64,000 nucleotides of DNA from Sabellastarte sp. h YS-2021 (GCA_964017235.1 OZ024935.1:2108001-2172000); one strand, 5' to 3'; shown: positions 1 through 11,583, counted from the first letter of the stretch. Translations and numbers: made by a program. The notes: a model not told the origin generated them from the letters alone.

Positions 1-430
1 GAATCTGAGGACCTTGTAGATTATGACACTTTTATTCGGCTTAAAAAAATATTTTCCACTGTTAATATGGATTACAGCAGGATTGTTTTTTTGCATAGAA
101 TGTGTATTGAATCAGAATTTATTCTGATATTAGGTTTCAATCAAAGTAAATTATATGCATGTATTATCTGTAAATACGTACAAATAAATAACACACAGGA
201 AACAAATACATTACATCATTGATTTTTAGGGTACCCTTGAATAAAATACTGATGAACTTTTGGAGACAGAATAACTCTACAACATAAGTTGTAAAGTATA
301 TAGAACATGTCTTATGACAATCTATGTACATGTATCTCAATAATGTAATTTAATTTCATTTGCATTTGTAAATGAATTAATAAAATCCAATTTTAATCTT
401 CTTATTATTGCTCATCTTTTACTTTACCAG
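1..430 (+). other. Partial intron of the first C1q-domain gene
   Basis: AT-rich non-coding sequence without a convincing exon. It ends in a pyrimidine-rich stretch and the acceptor CTTTACCAG at 422-430, which matches the acceptor CCTTACCAG of the complete paralogue at 28940-28948. By that comparison it is the 3' part of a phase-1 intron whose signal-peptide exon lies left of the window. Confidence 0.6.
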
Positions 431-849
431 ATGCTGCCACCAAAGCATTTTGCTCCAATGTCCGTGAACCTAAAATATACAGTGCTGGAGAGAAAATCCT
501 CTTCAATATGTTGATTTTTCAGAAAGGAGGTGGCTACAACACACTACTGTCCCAGTACACCTGTCCTAAGTCAGGCATCTACTTCTTCACATTCTCACTC
601 TATTCATCTAGAATCCGATCCACTGGCCCAGTGCGTAGCAGTGCAGAACTGGTTATTAACACTAGCAGGCGAATTGATGCTCTTTCCTTCAACAGCAACA
701 TTCCCTACATTGTTGTACACACAGCCCAATCCATTATCCAGAAATGTAACAAAGGGGATGTTGTCTATCTCAGATCCAGATACAATGACAACAGCATTGG
801 GGCATTTGAGAGAAGAACATCCTTCTGTGGGTTCTGCATCAGCTGCTAA
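431..849 (+). CDS. C1q-domain secreted protein, terminal exon (gene partial at left edge)
   Basis: This exon encodes a C1q domain of about 138 residues ending at TAA 847-849. It begins with two bases (AT) that complete a codon split by a phase-1 intron. Visible C1q features are the central G-x-Y-F-F-x-F strand (KSGIYFFTFSLY), the SAELVINTSRRIDALSFN strands, the IIQKCNKGDVVYLRSRY strand and the closing TSFCGFCISC, where canonical members have S/T-F-x-G-F. The domain carries extra Cys residues near both ends (KAFC, CGFCISC), which suggests disulphides. C1q-domain proteins are secreted trimer-forming recognition or adhesion proteins, and molluscs have many short ones implicated in binding microbes. 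The exon is very similar to 28949-29367, and the similarity continues past the stop codon, so the two are paralogues by duplication. The signal-peptide exon is outside the window. Inferred role: secreted immune-type lectin-like protein. Confidence 0.85.
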
Positions 850-956
850 TGCATGTGAATACACAACAATATCGATCTGTATGTATATATTGAAATATAT
901 ACATATTTACATGGGTTTTAGTAACTGAAAATTGTATCTTAGATATACTAAGTACA

Positions 957-962
957 AATAAA
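957..962 (+). terminator. Poly(A) signal of first C1q gene
   Basis: An AATAAA hexamer lies 108 bp after the stop codon, the nearest canonical signal. The paralogue at 29485 has one at a comparable distance. Confidence 0.5.
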
Positions 963-1785
963 CAGTGACAAACCTTGTTGTCTCGTTTTCTTACATGCCT
1001 TGATACCGTTCAATCATTTAATTATATGAATGTGAATATTGCACCAATAGTCAATTTGTGTCTATCTAGAGTCATACTTACACTAACACAATATTTGAGA
1101 AAGATGAAATTACCAAGGTGATGTAATAAGTGAGTGAGTCGAAACAACATTTGTTGCCTGAAGATATAGATTCAGGCAAGAAACAATTTTACCAACTACA
1201 GCTTGCTGTAAGTTCAAACCTGTAACAAATATTACAATATTCATTGCAATATCTGTAACAAGCAATTTGTAAAGGATGATTTAAAAGTGTAAGTATTTTA
1301 TTTGATTAATTTATTTCTAGAATATTTCCAAAATAGAGTCAAAAGGTTTGAAATCAATTAATTTCCACTTGTGCCAAAGTATGAAGCAGAACTAGCCCAA
1401 CATTTTCCCAGACAATACTTGCTGTCATGGGAATCAAGTAATGGTAGACTAATGCCAATTCACTCTTCTGGTTGGCATGATGCTTCATCTTTAAAGGTTG
1501 ATCTTGTCATGCATGACATGCTCCGAAATTATACTTCAGGCGTTGCTCAGGCTGTTCCTTCTCCATCAATTTGAATTCAATAATACACCTCACTTAATAT
1601 TAGCTGGATTGCATCATCTGTTCACTCTATTCTCTAAACACTACCTTTTGGGGGGTTTTCAAGACCACTGCAAAATGAGTCACTTGGGCATTCAGAACAG
1701 TCAACACACAGGCCTCTATCTTCCTAATTCTCTCAGATGATGTCAACACAATACAGGACCACTACTCGGTACCTTAATCTAATTT
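963..1785. other. Intergenic stretch, nothing recognised
   Basis: AT-rich sequence with only short open frames (for example 1371-1574) that resemble no family and lack consistent splice sites. No repeat family shared with the rest of the window was seen here. Confidence 0.5.
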
Positions 1786-1789
1786 TATG

Positions 1790-2045
1790 TAGACTTTTAT
1801 AGCGCTTATTGTCCATTAATTGACAGATGCTAAGGCACAACTGAACATAAAAACAAGGTGATTAACGTTAATCCAAAGACATAGCCAGGCCAAACGAAGA
1901 AGACACAGGGGTGACAGGGGAGGCTATAGCAAGGCTTTTGCAAACAGGTAAGCTTTGAGCTATTTCCTGAAGGAGGCAGGTGATGTTGCGCTGCATACAT
2001 TAACAGAGAGTTCATTCCAAATCTTTGGAGCATCAGAAACGTCCT
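1790..2045 (-). mobile_element. 3' relic of a CR1/L2-type LINE
   Basis: Read on the minus strand, 2042-1940 gives VSDAPKIWNELSV...SPASFRK-LKAYLF, which aligns with the C-terminal end of the LINE relic at 4525-5127 (FDAPTVWNALP...SLASFRKQIKTYLYN). Stops interrupt the frame. The left end (TTTTATAGCGCTTATT) resembles the LINE tails at 28770 and 15020. Only the last part of ORF2 and the 3' end remain, as expected for a 5'-truncated insertion. Confidence 0.75.
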
Positions 2046-2195
2046 CAGGGGCCTAGTGGTAAGCAAGTGTGGCATTTAATCACAAGCAGTCAGCTATGTG
2101 GGTTCGAGTCCCACAAGTGAGAATGCTGAGGACCTGTCCCAATACGACCCTGGCTGTTGAACGGGATGTAAAATCCTAACTGTGACTTTGACTTA
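2044..2195 (+). mobile_element. tRNA-derived SINE, family 2
   Basis: It has a polymerase III B box (GGGTTCGAGTCCC) and an A-box-like GGCCTAGTGGTAAGCAAG, followed by the family body AATGCTGAGGACCTGTCCC, CCTGGCTGTTGAACGGGATGT and a GACTTTGAC tail. Other copies in this window are at 46018, 47985, 52125 (minus), 27345 (minus) and 58690. Confidence 0.85.
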
Positions 2196-3605
2196 GGAGA
2201 ATCAGAAGCAATATATGTTTGACTGACTTATAGACTGAGTAGTGGAATGCCGGAACTGTAAGGTATAAACAATCAGGATAACTATGGCGGGTACTTTAGG
2301 TGTAGCTTCTGAGAGACAAGAATGGTTCAAAATACCAAGGAGAACCACTGTGTAAAAATTTATAAACCAGTATTGCAGTTTTAAACATACAGTGATACTT
2401 AGAGACAAGTGGAGTCGCTTTAGTATGGATGTAATATTGGTCTACTTTCTATGATTTGTTACAAAACTAGCAAGGGTATTCTAAATACTCTGCAGCTTGT
2501 CCTGAGTGCCAGTGCAACCATCAATTACCTGGTCCAGGAGACAGAGTTGGACATACTTGGTCTCACACGGACTTTGATGAAGCTGGATGACACTGAAGGA
2601 TGGCTTTTGGATCTCACCCCTGCAGGGTCCACTTTAGTTCACAAAACCAGAGAATTTAAGAACTGGCAAGAGTGCATAATTTTACTCAGAGATAACATAG
2701 CTTTGTAAACTCTACTGTTTCGTAGAAAGGCACTGTGCCAATGCATAATTAAAGCTGAGGAAAGTGTTGTGTGTATGTGTTGTCTTAAAGGTAATTGAGT
2801 TGTTGATTTGTTGCGTTCTTTTGAACTTGTCTAGTTAACACTGATGTATGCCTCCTCACTGATTTTGGTGACAGTATTAATTTTCAAGTTAATTGTGTAA
2901 CCTCTTGGCCACAGCTGTATATGTAAGTGCTATAAATCTATGAATCTGACCATGATAATTACAGATCTTGCTTGCTGTAAGGAAGGCTAATTGTGTCTTA
3001 AAACTGCTATTATGTACTATTTACATTTTGTGGTGAATTTTTGTTGGAGTGAAATGGATACAGTATCTGGATCTACAAGAAAGTGGATTTGCTGTATTTC
3101 ATATATTGTCCAACTCTCTGTATACTGACATTTTGTATTAGTCAATACCAAAAAGATCACAGGATACAGACATTTTGTGTTAATTGACTCAGAATGGATC
3201 ACAGAACACAGACATTGTGTGTAAAAGGACACCAAACGGATCACAGGATAGATTGCCGGACACATTGGACAAACTTAACTGTTAATTACATACATGGGAC
3301 CCTGGTCAGGTCAGATTGATTTCATTATTGTATGGTTGTTTTATTGTATGAATAATTAAGTGCATCTCAGTTGAATGTTATCATTATTTTAATTATTAAA
3401 TATATTTGTTAAGAATAATTTTTTCTCTTTTCCTGTTGCTTCTTAAAAGCAACCTTGTAATTGGTACTACACTTTCACTTGACCGTAACACTAACTGAGA
3501 CACTTACAACTCTTGTTAACACATATCCATTGAAATGAAATGAAAAAGTAGATTACCATTTTTTTTTCGAGATAGTGATCTAGATCAAAATTTAATGGGA
3601 TATAT
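2196..3605. other. Intergenic stretch with a short degenerate tandem repeat
   Basis: No gene was recognised. At about 3115-3265 there are roughly three degenerate copies of a 45-50 bp unit built on GGATCACAGGATACAGACATT and TTGTGTTAATTGACTC. The rest is AT-rich and featureless. Confidence 0.5.
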
Positions 3606-4144
3606 GGGCTTGTTCCACTGCATCCGGCCCTACCACCGACCCTACAATTCTAGGGTTAATTAGCTGAGTCAGGGATCAGGAATAAAAATCCAGAAAAGAG
3701 GGTGCGAAAAATTGGATCAGTTTCAGCCTCCCCAACTGGACATACTCCATCCTGCCTTGTCTGGATCAACCTCCTGACCTGACTTGGGATTGGAGTGCAT
3801 TTCTCCATAACTGAAGGGAAATTACCAGGACGAGTCATGCTCACAAAAAGGGACTCATCTGAAGCCAGAACCAGCTGAATCAGACCACAACAAGCTGTAG
3901 TGACGAACCAATAAGACTGGAACAGTGTCCCAACCCACCCTGACAAGACTATTTTCCAGCTCAGTCCCCACCCCAGGCAGAAAAAAACACAACTGCGGGT
4001 ACTTGTAATTGGGATCAAACTAACACTATGTCAACCCTTCTGGCTGCTATGATGCATCAGTTATGACTGAAAAAAGATCCCAACTTCATATCAGAAAGAC
4101 TTTCTACAGAAGCTTCTTGCCCTTAATATTTTGATTTTTATTCT

Positions 4145-4360
4145 AATTTGCACTACAGCAGGAGACAACTCACAAGGGAAGATAACTACAGGATCTCCAG
4201 AGGCCATAGGGTAATGAAGAATGCATTTGGAATCCTGGCAAGCAATAGTCCTACTACAAACGATAAAGCAAAGGCCAAAGGTTCTCAGAGACATTGTTTT
4301 AACAGGAGTTGTGTTGCAATACTTTGCTCCGTATTTGTCTTTATGTACATCTGTCGTTAA
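4145..4360 (+). pseudogene. Harbinger transposase relic
   Basis: The fragment LTREDNYRISRGHRVMKN and the following AFGILAS match the region around the catalytic Glu of the intact transposase (LTREERIANYRISRGRRV, then ENAFGIL). In another frame the DNA continues as VLRDIVLTGVVLQYF, matching VREVVMTCVVLHNIL. The catalytic Glu position reads Lys (MKNAFG instead of VENAFG). A frameshift and loss of the N-terminal three quarters make it a dead fragment. Confidence 0.75.
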
Positions 4361-4484
4361 ACCAAGACATAGTAATCCAGAAAATATGTTTCAAAAAGTT
4401 CCCTTCTACAGCTCTTCAGTTCATGAATCAATCACAACAAACAAAAAGCAGACATCAAAATTTCTGTATCCAGGGGCATAGCAG

Positions 4485-6020
4485 GGGTCAAGCACCACGG
4501 AGAACGCCAGGGGAATGATCCAGGCTAAGGTGGGTATGCTTTGTTGTACAGGTAGGTTTTGATCTGCTTTCTGAAGGAGGCCAGCGAGGGAGAGGCATGA
4601 ATCGCATCAGGGAGAGCATTCCACACAGTGGGAGCATCAAACGCAAAACTATTACCAAACTGTTTGACAGATTTGTGAACGGAGGGGCAGAACTTTGGAA
4701 TGACAAGAAAATTTCCACCACTTTGACTGCGCCTGGTGCTATAAGAACTGCTGTAGGAGGAAAGATATGGAGCAAAATACCTGGGAAAGCCTGTGTGAAG
4801 ATACTTATAAACAAGTGTGGCCGTCTTGAACACTGTGCGCTGTTCAACAGGAAGCCAATGCAGTTTCTTTAGCACAGGAGTTATACTGGTGTATCGACTG
4901 GTGACTAGCTGCACTATTTTGGATGCACTGTAATTTGCGTATATTGAACTTGGAGAGGCTCCTGAAAAGTGAGTTGCAATAATCCAGCCGACTACTAACC
5001 AGAGCATTAGCCACAAGCACAGAAACATCATGAGTGAGAAACCGCCTGACATGTCGGAAATCACGGAGTTTAACAAAACTGCAGACAGGTCGAGCAATCC
5101 CAAGGCAGTGGTTTCACCTCTTGACAATGATAAGTGAACTTCATTTTTATGTAGAGAAGAGCTGTCTCAGTTGAATGGCCGGCCTTATATGCCGACTGGT
5201 ATGGATTGTCTAAGTTATGGACATGAATATGTTCTAATAGCTGCTTAGCAACCACACGTTCTACCAGTTTTGAGATAAAACTGAGGCCAGATACAGGACG
5301 ATAATTCTTCAGGTCATTTGAGGGAAGATTTGGCTTTTTCATAAGAGGAGTGACCACAGCAGATTTGAAAGCATCAGGGACACATCCCTCCATGAGTGAG
5401 CAGTTAACCAGCTTTGTAAGGGATGGTAACAGTATATCAATGCATTCCTTGATAAGGAATGTCGGCAAAGGGTCCAACAGGCATGATTTTGTTGGTGATG
5501 TTTTAATTATTTTATCAACAGCCTCCTCAAAAACTTGCCTAAAGACGTTAATTTTTGGAGGATCTGAAGGAGGGTGAATATCATTTTCAGTGCCAGTGGA
5601 ACCAAAGTTATCTCTAATTTTCTTAATTTTGTTGGAGGCAAACTAGTCAGCCAGTGATTTTTTGGACTCATGGGATGGAAGTGTGGCATCAGAAACCTTA
5701 TTCAGGGTTTTATGGAGCTCATGCCAAAGTTTTCGAGAGTCATGACTATTATCTGAAATCAGTTTGCTATAGTAGTCTGATTTATCTTTGTTTACAAGTG
5801 CATTGTACCGGACAATCTGACTAAGCCGACTTCTGTTCAGTGGATTTTTAGCCCTATGCCAGGTTCTCTCAAATTGGCGCCTAAGGGACTTTGCACGTCG
5901 ATAATCGTCAGACATCCAATCTGCGGAATCTTTTTTTATCATCCTAGATACGAGGGGTGCTGGAGACTTGACAAAGGACGTGTTTTTGAGATCCAAGCGG
6001 AAGTCAGACATATTTACTAA
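4485..6020 (-). pseudogene. CR1/L2-type LINE ORF2 relic, reverse-transcriptase core deleted
   Basis: Minus-strand order: 6011-5643, the linker before RT (WMSDDYRRAKSLRRQFER, KSDYYSKLISDNSHDSRKLW); 5477-5130, the N-terminal RT blocks (DPLPTFLIKECIDILLPSL, LKNYRPVSGLSFISKLVE, NPYQSAYKAGHSTETALL); 5127-4525, the C-terminal region (ITPVLKKLHWLPVEQRTVFK, FDAPTVWNALP). After SRGETTALGLLDLSA the text jumps straight to the post-catalytic region, so the blocks carrying the catalytic aspartates (F-D and x-A-D-D) are missing. Frameshifts also occur near 5600 and 5000. In life this protein would nick DNA and reverse-transcribe the element RNA; this copy cannot. The same family supplies the relics at 1790 and 60598. 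Confidence 0.85.
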
Positions 6021-6189
6021 AGGATTACTTCAATCCCGTTGGTGCATCGGCTAGGCAGGACAGTTTCTGAGAACACACAATGAACTACCCATAAAGTGGC
6101 ATCTATTGATTCTTTTCAGGACCACCCAATTATTCCAAGAACTTTTTTTAAAACTTGTGTTAAAACTAGTGTTACATCAATGTCCCACA

Positions 6190-6860
6190 AATTTCCAACA
6201 AATTTCCAGAAAGATTTCCCATAAATTCCCAACTAATTTTAAATAACTTCCAAACAAATCACAAGTCCATTACTAATCTTAATAACTTCAATACAAGTTT
6301 TTTTTGAAATTGAGGAAATCTCAAAATTTGAAACCTTCGGACTTTGTTCATCTTTCAAAATTGATTTAAAAGCTAAAACATTTACAAAACTTAACTTTTT
6401 CTTTTGTTATGACTTCTTTTCAATTTTTAAAAATAATTTAAACTTTAAAACTTTTTAAGTGTCAAAATCTTATTATAACTGCAAAAGTTGGTCGAAGATC
6501 CAAAGTCAAATATCAAATCCAAATGTCTGTTTCCATCTTCAGATATTTCTCAAAGTTTAAACCCAAACTTGTTGTAAAGTCAAAGTGTTTTTTGAATTCT
6601 GAGATTTCTCTCAAAGGTCAAAATATTTTGAAAAATTTTCAAGTTTCTTTAGATAAAAAAGTTTTTTTTGAGGGTCAAATTTTTTCAAGTCCATGTTTGA
6701 AGTTTTTTGAATTTTAAATTTTCACTCACTCATTCATTTTGTTTCTTGTGCTTCGGGGGCATGTGTTTGGTGTCCATGTTTCAAGTTTTTTTGAATTTTA
6801 AATTCTCACTCACTCACTCACTCATTAATTTTGTTTCTTTGGGGTCATGTGTTTGGTGTG
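6190..6860. repeat. AT-rich low-complexity block with a tandem duplication of about 84 bp
   Basis: From 6180 to 6500 the sequence is built of AAATTTCC and CAAATTT-type words. At about 6690-6860 a unit containing TTTTGAATTTTAAATT, a CACT/ACTC run and TTTGTTTCTT...CATGTGTTTGGTGT occurs twice. The open frame across it is low-complexity translation and not a gene. Confidence 0.55.
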
Positions 6861-7249
6861 TTTTCATGTTTTTGGTTTTGTTTTTTTACGCTCTATTAAC
6901 TGTTTTGTTCAATGCCTTGGTAGGGCTGATGGTGAAAAGTAGCTGTCTTGAAGTCCTGGGTTGTTGCTCGTCAACAACTAGGTATGACGTCTGTGGCATT
7001 CTGGGCTATTGCTGTCTACTGGGTACTACTTGTTTCTGTTGAGCTGGTTGTATGACCTGGTTTTCTGGAATATGAGTTTTTGAAATAGTCAAGATGTATT
7101 CCATAGAAGAGGCTGCTCACTGCTGCTGCACCTGATCATAAGTCTGTGGCACATATGTGGAAGTCGGACTGGAGCTCCTAAAAAGTGTAGGTTGCTGTGG
7201 CTGATGGTTCCTTTCCTCTGCCTCACTCTGGATCACACTTAAAAGTTTT

Positions 7250-8210
7250 CCTGCATCATTTCTAAAAGTCTGAAAGTCTCTTTCCTTCATGTTTTTAACT
7301 TCAGATGCCAGGTCGTTGCAGAAGTCTGCTCTGGTGGTCTCATGCCTGTGCCTATATGGGAATATATGAGCATAGTCTTCATCTGGATAAATTGATCCAT
7401 GACCTGTTGATCAACTGATCTAGGATGGGGCACTACACTTGAACTGGCAGCTCTGCAGGTGGGTGGCTGGTGTGATGTCTCAAAGTGAATGCTGGTTTCC
7501 ATACTGTCAATATCTGTGCACCTTCATGATTGTGGGACAAAGTTGTGGGCTGAGACTGCACTATCATTGGATGTTCTCTTTGGGGACTTAAAGCCTGGAG
7601 ATATACTGAGCCCTTCCTTCTGATGTGGGGCTTCAAGAAATTAAATTTGTCCTAAATCCAGTTCTGCTTCTCTGTCATTTCCTTGGGAACCTGGCCAGAC
7701 TTGGACTGCATTAACTTTTCATAGCGAGTCTTAAGGGATTTAAACCAAGTCTTTCAAACTTTCACTGAGAGCATTCAGCTGCTTGCAAACCTCTCCAACA
7801 GGCTATCCTATCTAGTCTTGTCCTTAAAGTGGTTTTATTGTAAAATCTATAATAGCCTCCTCATCTGAGTCTGTTAAATAAATGTTCATCATACTTCCTT
7901 TCTTGCACCTTGATTGGCATTCAGTGGTTATTTTCACCTCTCCTCCATTTCACTTTCACTCCTCGTAGTTTTTTGGCCTCTGCCTCCTCAATCTGTGACT
8001 GTGGAGTTTCCAACCGACTGGATTACTCCCTCTCCCACTCCTCCCTCTGTTTTTTCACTACCTCCTCCCTCTCCTTCTTTTCTCTCTCCTCCCCCCTCCT
8101 CTGTATGTAAGCAGTTGTATCTCCCAACACAAACTCTGTAGGTGTGTCTGTGGGGATTTGTGTCCTCTTCACATTTTTCTTTCCATTTTAGGATCCAACC
8201 GATAGAACAA
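7250..8210 (-). pseudogene. Myb/SANT-like (MADF-type) Harbinger accessory protein relic
   Basis: On the minus strand, 7755-7620 translates to WFKSLKTRYEKLMQSKSGQV, PKEMTEKQNWI, a stop, then DKFNFLKPHIRRKGS. This aligns with the intact accessory protein at 41.9-42.1 kb (WFESQRTRYGKLSKLQSGQA, PREMTKRQSWVYQQMGFLKT, HIRRKGA). A Glu/Lys-rich stretch upstream (8141-7990) corresponds to the acidic N-terminal region of the intact protein. Stops and frameshifts inactivate it. In intact Harbinger elements this partner protein binds DNA and helps the transposase reach the nucleus and the element ends. Confidence 0.75.
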
Positions 8211-8840
8211 ATCAAAGTAGTATTTGTGAAAAACGAAATCCTATCAGCTACCTAGTCTAAGTCATATCTGTACACCCAATATTCAGTTAATTTGTTTAAA
8301 AGCTTATCTGAATGCTGCCAGCTGTAATCCCTCAGAGTTTAAAAATCCAAATGATGCATTCCGCGCCCCACTCAGCTTTTACAGGCACAAATTGTATAAC
8401 CAACCAACCATGAGTCGGTAAATGAAGCGGACCAGTCCTTGACACTTCCCGGCTTGTCTATTGTTGTAAATGCCTTGTTTCCTTTTATGTCATGTCCTGG
8501 TGTGTTCCTGGCTTATCCTTCTGTGATGTAATCAACTCCGCGGCTAAAGACTTAAAGACTTCCCATCTTGATGGGAACCAATCATGTCAGGTCATGGTTG
8601 TTTGTAACAGGCTAGTCTCCTTTCAAGTATGGTTGGTTTTGTTCTACAGCTTGTCGTGATGTTATGTCTGGATTTGGGCAGGCCATCAAATGACAGACCA
8701 TCTTATGACAGGCCATCAAATGTTTCCCTTCAAGATGGTAACAGTATAGGACAAGACAGGAAGTGACTATGACATGACCTAGACAGGCAAGACAGGACAG
8801 TTTCCCAGTGGGTGGAGCCATGGTCGAGATCAAGCGTCAG

Positions 8841-8888
8841 GGAGGGTCACTGAAGTATCAAACATGTTTGATATTTTGCCGACCCTCC
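8841..8888. repeat. 48-bp imperfect palindrome near the right end of the decayed Harbinger copy
   Basis: GGAGGGTC and GACCCTCC form the outer arms, and the perfect 18-bp palindrome TATCAAACATGTTTGATA at 8856-8873 forms the core. The intact element has the same core at 40911-40928 within different outer arms. Confidence 0.8.
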
Positions 8889-8999
8889 ACAACAAGCTGG
8901 GAAACTATACCCAACCCTAACCAACTATGTAAACATTGCTCCTGACCCACAGTTACCGACAAGACAGCTACAGAGGAATAGGCAGATTAAGTTGGACCA

Positions 9000-10395
9000 C
9001 AACATGTTTGAGAATTTTATTTACATGTTAGTAGAACTGTACAGTGCAGAATTTTAAAATGAATAAAATTTATTTTAAAAATCACCATAATATCAAAGTA
9101 TCATAACATAAAAATAAATACAATGGAATAATTACACGGTCAAAGTGATGCTTTCAGCTCAAAATCCACAGGTGAAGCAAAGGTCACACACAAGGTCAGG
9201 GTGGGGATTGCAAATTATATGTCATGAGCAGTGGTGTGGTCTGTTATAGTTTAGTGGGGTTTTTCCCCTTTTCATATGTCTTTGGGATATGATGTTTGTA
9301 CTGTGTGTATGTGCAGTGGCCACGCTTCCACCCCCTTCTTCTGTGATAAGAGTTAGAATCCTGGCCAGACCTGAAATGGGAAAGCTGGTAGTTGCTTGCT
9401 GTTGATCCGTAATTTACAGTACATGACCTTGACCAACTGTACATAGTGGTTTAAACTACCCATTACAATATAAGTAATATAAAGGTTCTAGGTGTGGCAT
9501 AAAACAGTAAATAAAAAATTGCTTTGACCAGCTTTTCGTTTAGTTTACAAGATCATTCTAGTCTTAATACATCCTCCACAAGACAAATAATCTAGGTTAT
9601 CCTATTTACTTATCATTATGTGCCTTGGCAGATGTCAACACTCTCCTGTTACTCTTCTACACTATGCACTCGGTCTAAAAATAAAAACAGAAACCCTTGC
9701 AGTTGCTACTAAGATGGAATAATTACAAGGTCAAAGTGATGCTTTCAGCTCAAAATCCAAAGGTGAAGCAAAGGTCACACACAAGGTCAGAGTCCAGCTT
9801 ATGACACAGAAAAAACATGTTTGAGAATTTTATTTACATGTTAGTAGAACTGTACAGTGCAGAATTTTAAAATGAATAAAATTTATTTTAAAAATCACCA
9901 TAATATCAAAGTATCATAACATAAAAATAAATACAACAATCATTTTGGTATAGGTTAAAAGTGTTAGTGGTTAGTTTGACAACACGTAATCAAGATAGAA
10001 AGTTCATGGACAGAATGAGGTCGAAAGGTCACAATTGAGGTCATGTTTGAGAGGGGGAACCAGGGTCAGCCTGGCCCAGCCTATCCCAAGGTCACACTAG
10101 CCAATATCAATCCATAAGGAGAACTCCCTTCTGGCGAGACAACCAGAAGGGGTCCCGGCAAGTGAAGGTCAAACAGTTTTATATCAAAAGTTGACCAAAC
10201 TTAAGGAAACTGGCTGCAAGGGATCCTAATCATAACCCTGAAAGTGGATCAAGCCAACGGGGTGTGTAGTCGGTAGGGAGTACCCAGGTATGATCTGGAT
10301 CTGCCTGTTAACCCCTAGCCTTGCTGCCTGTGGGAGGGGTAACCACACAGGAAGAAACGTGAAATAATTGTAACAGAGGGGGGATAGGTGGGTAA
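9000..10395. repeat. Repeat mosaic at the 3' end of the Ngaro/DIRS-like element
   Basis: Three repeats interleave. Unit X (begins ACATGTTTGAGAATTTTATT) lies at 9001-9124 and 9814-9937. Unit B (CAGTTGCTACTAAGATGG, then GGAATAATTACACGGTCAAA and GTCACACACAAGGTCAG) lies at 9700-9791 and 10591-10682, with a shorter copy at 9124-9199. A segment of about 270 bp at 9203-9473 recurs at 11584-11859. No gene is visible. B copies on both sides of an A repeat are what split-direct-repeat elements show. Confidence 0.65.
9203..9473 (+). repeat. About 270-bp repeat containing SINE-like sequence, copy 1
   Basis: Nearly identical to 11584-11859 (copy 2, in the 5' region of the LINE). The second half (GGGAAAGCTGGTAGTTGCTT, TTTACAGTACATGACCTTGA, CAACTGTACATAGTGGTTT) is the body of SINE family 1 without its 3' end. 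The short open frame on the minus strand of both copies is a by-product of this repeat. Confidence 0.75.
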
Positions 10396-10590
10396 ATTCA
10401 TAGATGTTAACGCTTTGCTGTTCATTTTAAAAGTGGCGGCCAAACTCCCGCCCTAAGAGAGGTTCTGTAACTAGTGATGTGATTGGATGGTTTACACCAT
10501 AGACTTCACAATGTGGGTGCTAGGTGTACCTAAAGTTTTTGAGGTTATTATCAACTGCCACGCCAGGCTCCTGCATAGCCATGCCATTCA
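10396..10590 (-). repeat. Internal split direct repeat A2
   Basis: About 195 bp nearly identical to 24044-24239 (shared AAATTCATAGATGTTAAC, GTGGCGGCCAAAC, GATGTGATTGGATGG, CTCCTGCATAGCCATGCC). In element orientation it follows B1 directly, at the junction CAACTG/TGAATGGC. Confidence 0.75.
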
Positions 10591-10621
10591 CAGTTGCTAC
10601 TAAGATGGAATAATTACACGG

Positions 10622-11216
10622 TCAAAGTGATGCTTTCAGCTCAAAATCCACAGGTGAAGCAAAGGTCACACACAAGGTCAGGACTGGACATAAGTAAATG
10701 TTGGAGAGGGAGGGGATTTGGACTACATGGTGAGCTTTTGAATCTTGTAGGGTCTTAGTCCATTTGATTATTATATGAGCCCCAGGGGGGCCAAATATCA
10801 CGTCTTTGTGTAAGAGGTGTTTGTTGGGGTCGAAGGCCAAGATACTATAAGGGACAATATTTGACATGCGCAGAAAAGCAAAGTAAGCAGTTAGAAAAAA
10901 TGGCCCTATACAGAATGAGATCAGGAAGAAAGTTGCATGCCAAAGAAATTTTGTATAACATTTGAATGGTAAATATCCCTCTGGGGGTGGGGGAAAAGGG
11001 TAAATTAATAGTGATACTCCTGAGGTATTTACTGATGGTCTCATGTTTGGTGGGAGTTGGGTCCAACTTGTAATGAGAAGCCATGGTTGAGATAGAAGCA
11101 AGGTAATTTTTGATCAATTTCAGAGAAAGTGAGTTATTGTATAGATATTCTAAGAAGATAAGCAAATTATGAACACTGATGACCAAAGGAAGGTGCAGGA
11201 ATATAAGGGATGACAA
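10622..11216 (-). pseudogene. Tyrosine recombinase (integrase) of the Ngaro/DIRS-like element
   Basis: Two overlapping minus-strand frames (11216-10845 and 11101-10622) carry a tyrosine recombinase N-terminal and early catalytic part: NSLSLKLIKNYLASISTMAS, the long hydrophobic segment ending FFLTAYFAFLRMSNI (the catalytic Arg is expected within FLRMSN), and DVIFGPPGAHIIIKWTKTLQ. A frameshift separates the two halves near 10900-11000. The second-half residues (H-x-x-R, H/W, Tyr) are not seen before repeat B1, so the enzyme is truncated. In working elements it integrates a circular DNA intermediate, which explains the lack of target-site duplications in this order. Confidence 0.7.
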
Positions 11217-11315
11217 AACTGTTCTGAAATGTAGACGATGAGTTGCAGAGGTGGAAGGTCTATGTGAGGCCGCTATCCTACTCCATGCTGCTTCAAAGAG
11301 ATGATTGGAATGTGA
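11172..11315. repeat. 144-bp target-site duplication, left copy
   Basis: Identical to 19377-19520 except for one base (GTTGCAGAG here, GTTGCCGAG there). It belongs to the Ngaro-like element, which would be contiguous if one copy and the intervening DNA were removed. It is therefore best read as the target duplication of the LINE insertion. Confidence 0.8.
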
Positions 11316-11583
11316 CTTTAGACTTTCAGGATTTTATGTTAATTGTTAAATCAAGTAATTTTAAATCTATCACCTCATCATGATCTATATGGACAATGAC
11401 TCTAGATTGATTGATCATGAAGTTATTTATGCATTACTAATTTCTGATACTATATTTACATATTTTAACGAGATTGTGTATATCAATTGACTTGTATATA
11501 ATTTTTAGTAGTAACTATATATATACATTTATTTTGTTAACTGTATTAAATAAAGAGCCCTCAACTTCGTGTTTTACTGTCTT

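Larger units (their letters stand above)
3605..8990 (-). mobile_element. Decayed PIF/Harbinger transposon, inverted relative to the copy at 40.8-45.9 kb
   Basis: Two gene relics lie in the convergent arrangement of the intact element but reversed: transposase remains on + at about 4145-4360, and a Myb/SANT-like relic on minus at about 7250-8210. The right end keeps GACCCTCC-type subterminal motifs and a palindrome (8841-8888) whose core also occurs near the left end of the intact element. The left boundary is uncertain; TTGTTCCACTGCATC near 3613 resembles the TGTTCCA terminus of the intact copy. A LINE relic (4485-6020) lies inside, and most of the transposase is gone. AT-rich filler at 6100-6500 holds no recognisable gene. 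Confidence 0.6.

Noticed and set aside
530..928. Second protein overlapping the C1q exon (also 604-864 on minus)
   Set aside because: Shadow frames of the conserved C1q coding sequence; a similar antisense frame appears over the paralogue at 29167-29394 for the same reason.
4597..4872. Plus-strand frame opposite the LINE relic
   Set aside because: Antisense shadow of the conserved LINE C-terminal region.
6523..7042. Protein-coding frames in the T-rich block
   Set aside because: Low-complexity Phe/Lys translation of AT-rich DNA with an internal tandem duplication.
9244..9444. Small protein encoded identically at 9244-9444 and 11630-11830 on minus
   Set aside because: It lies in a duplicated SINE-containing repeat, which accounts for the identity; no domain or splice support.
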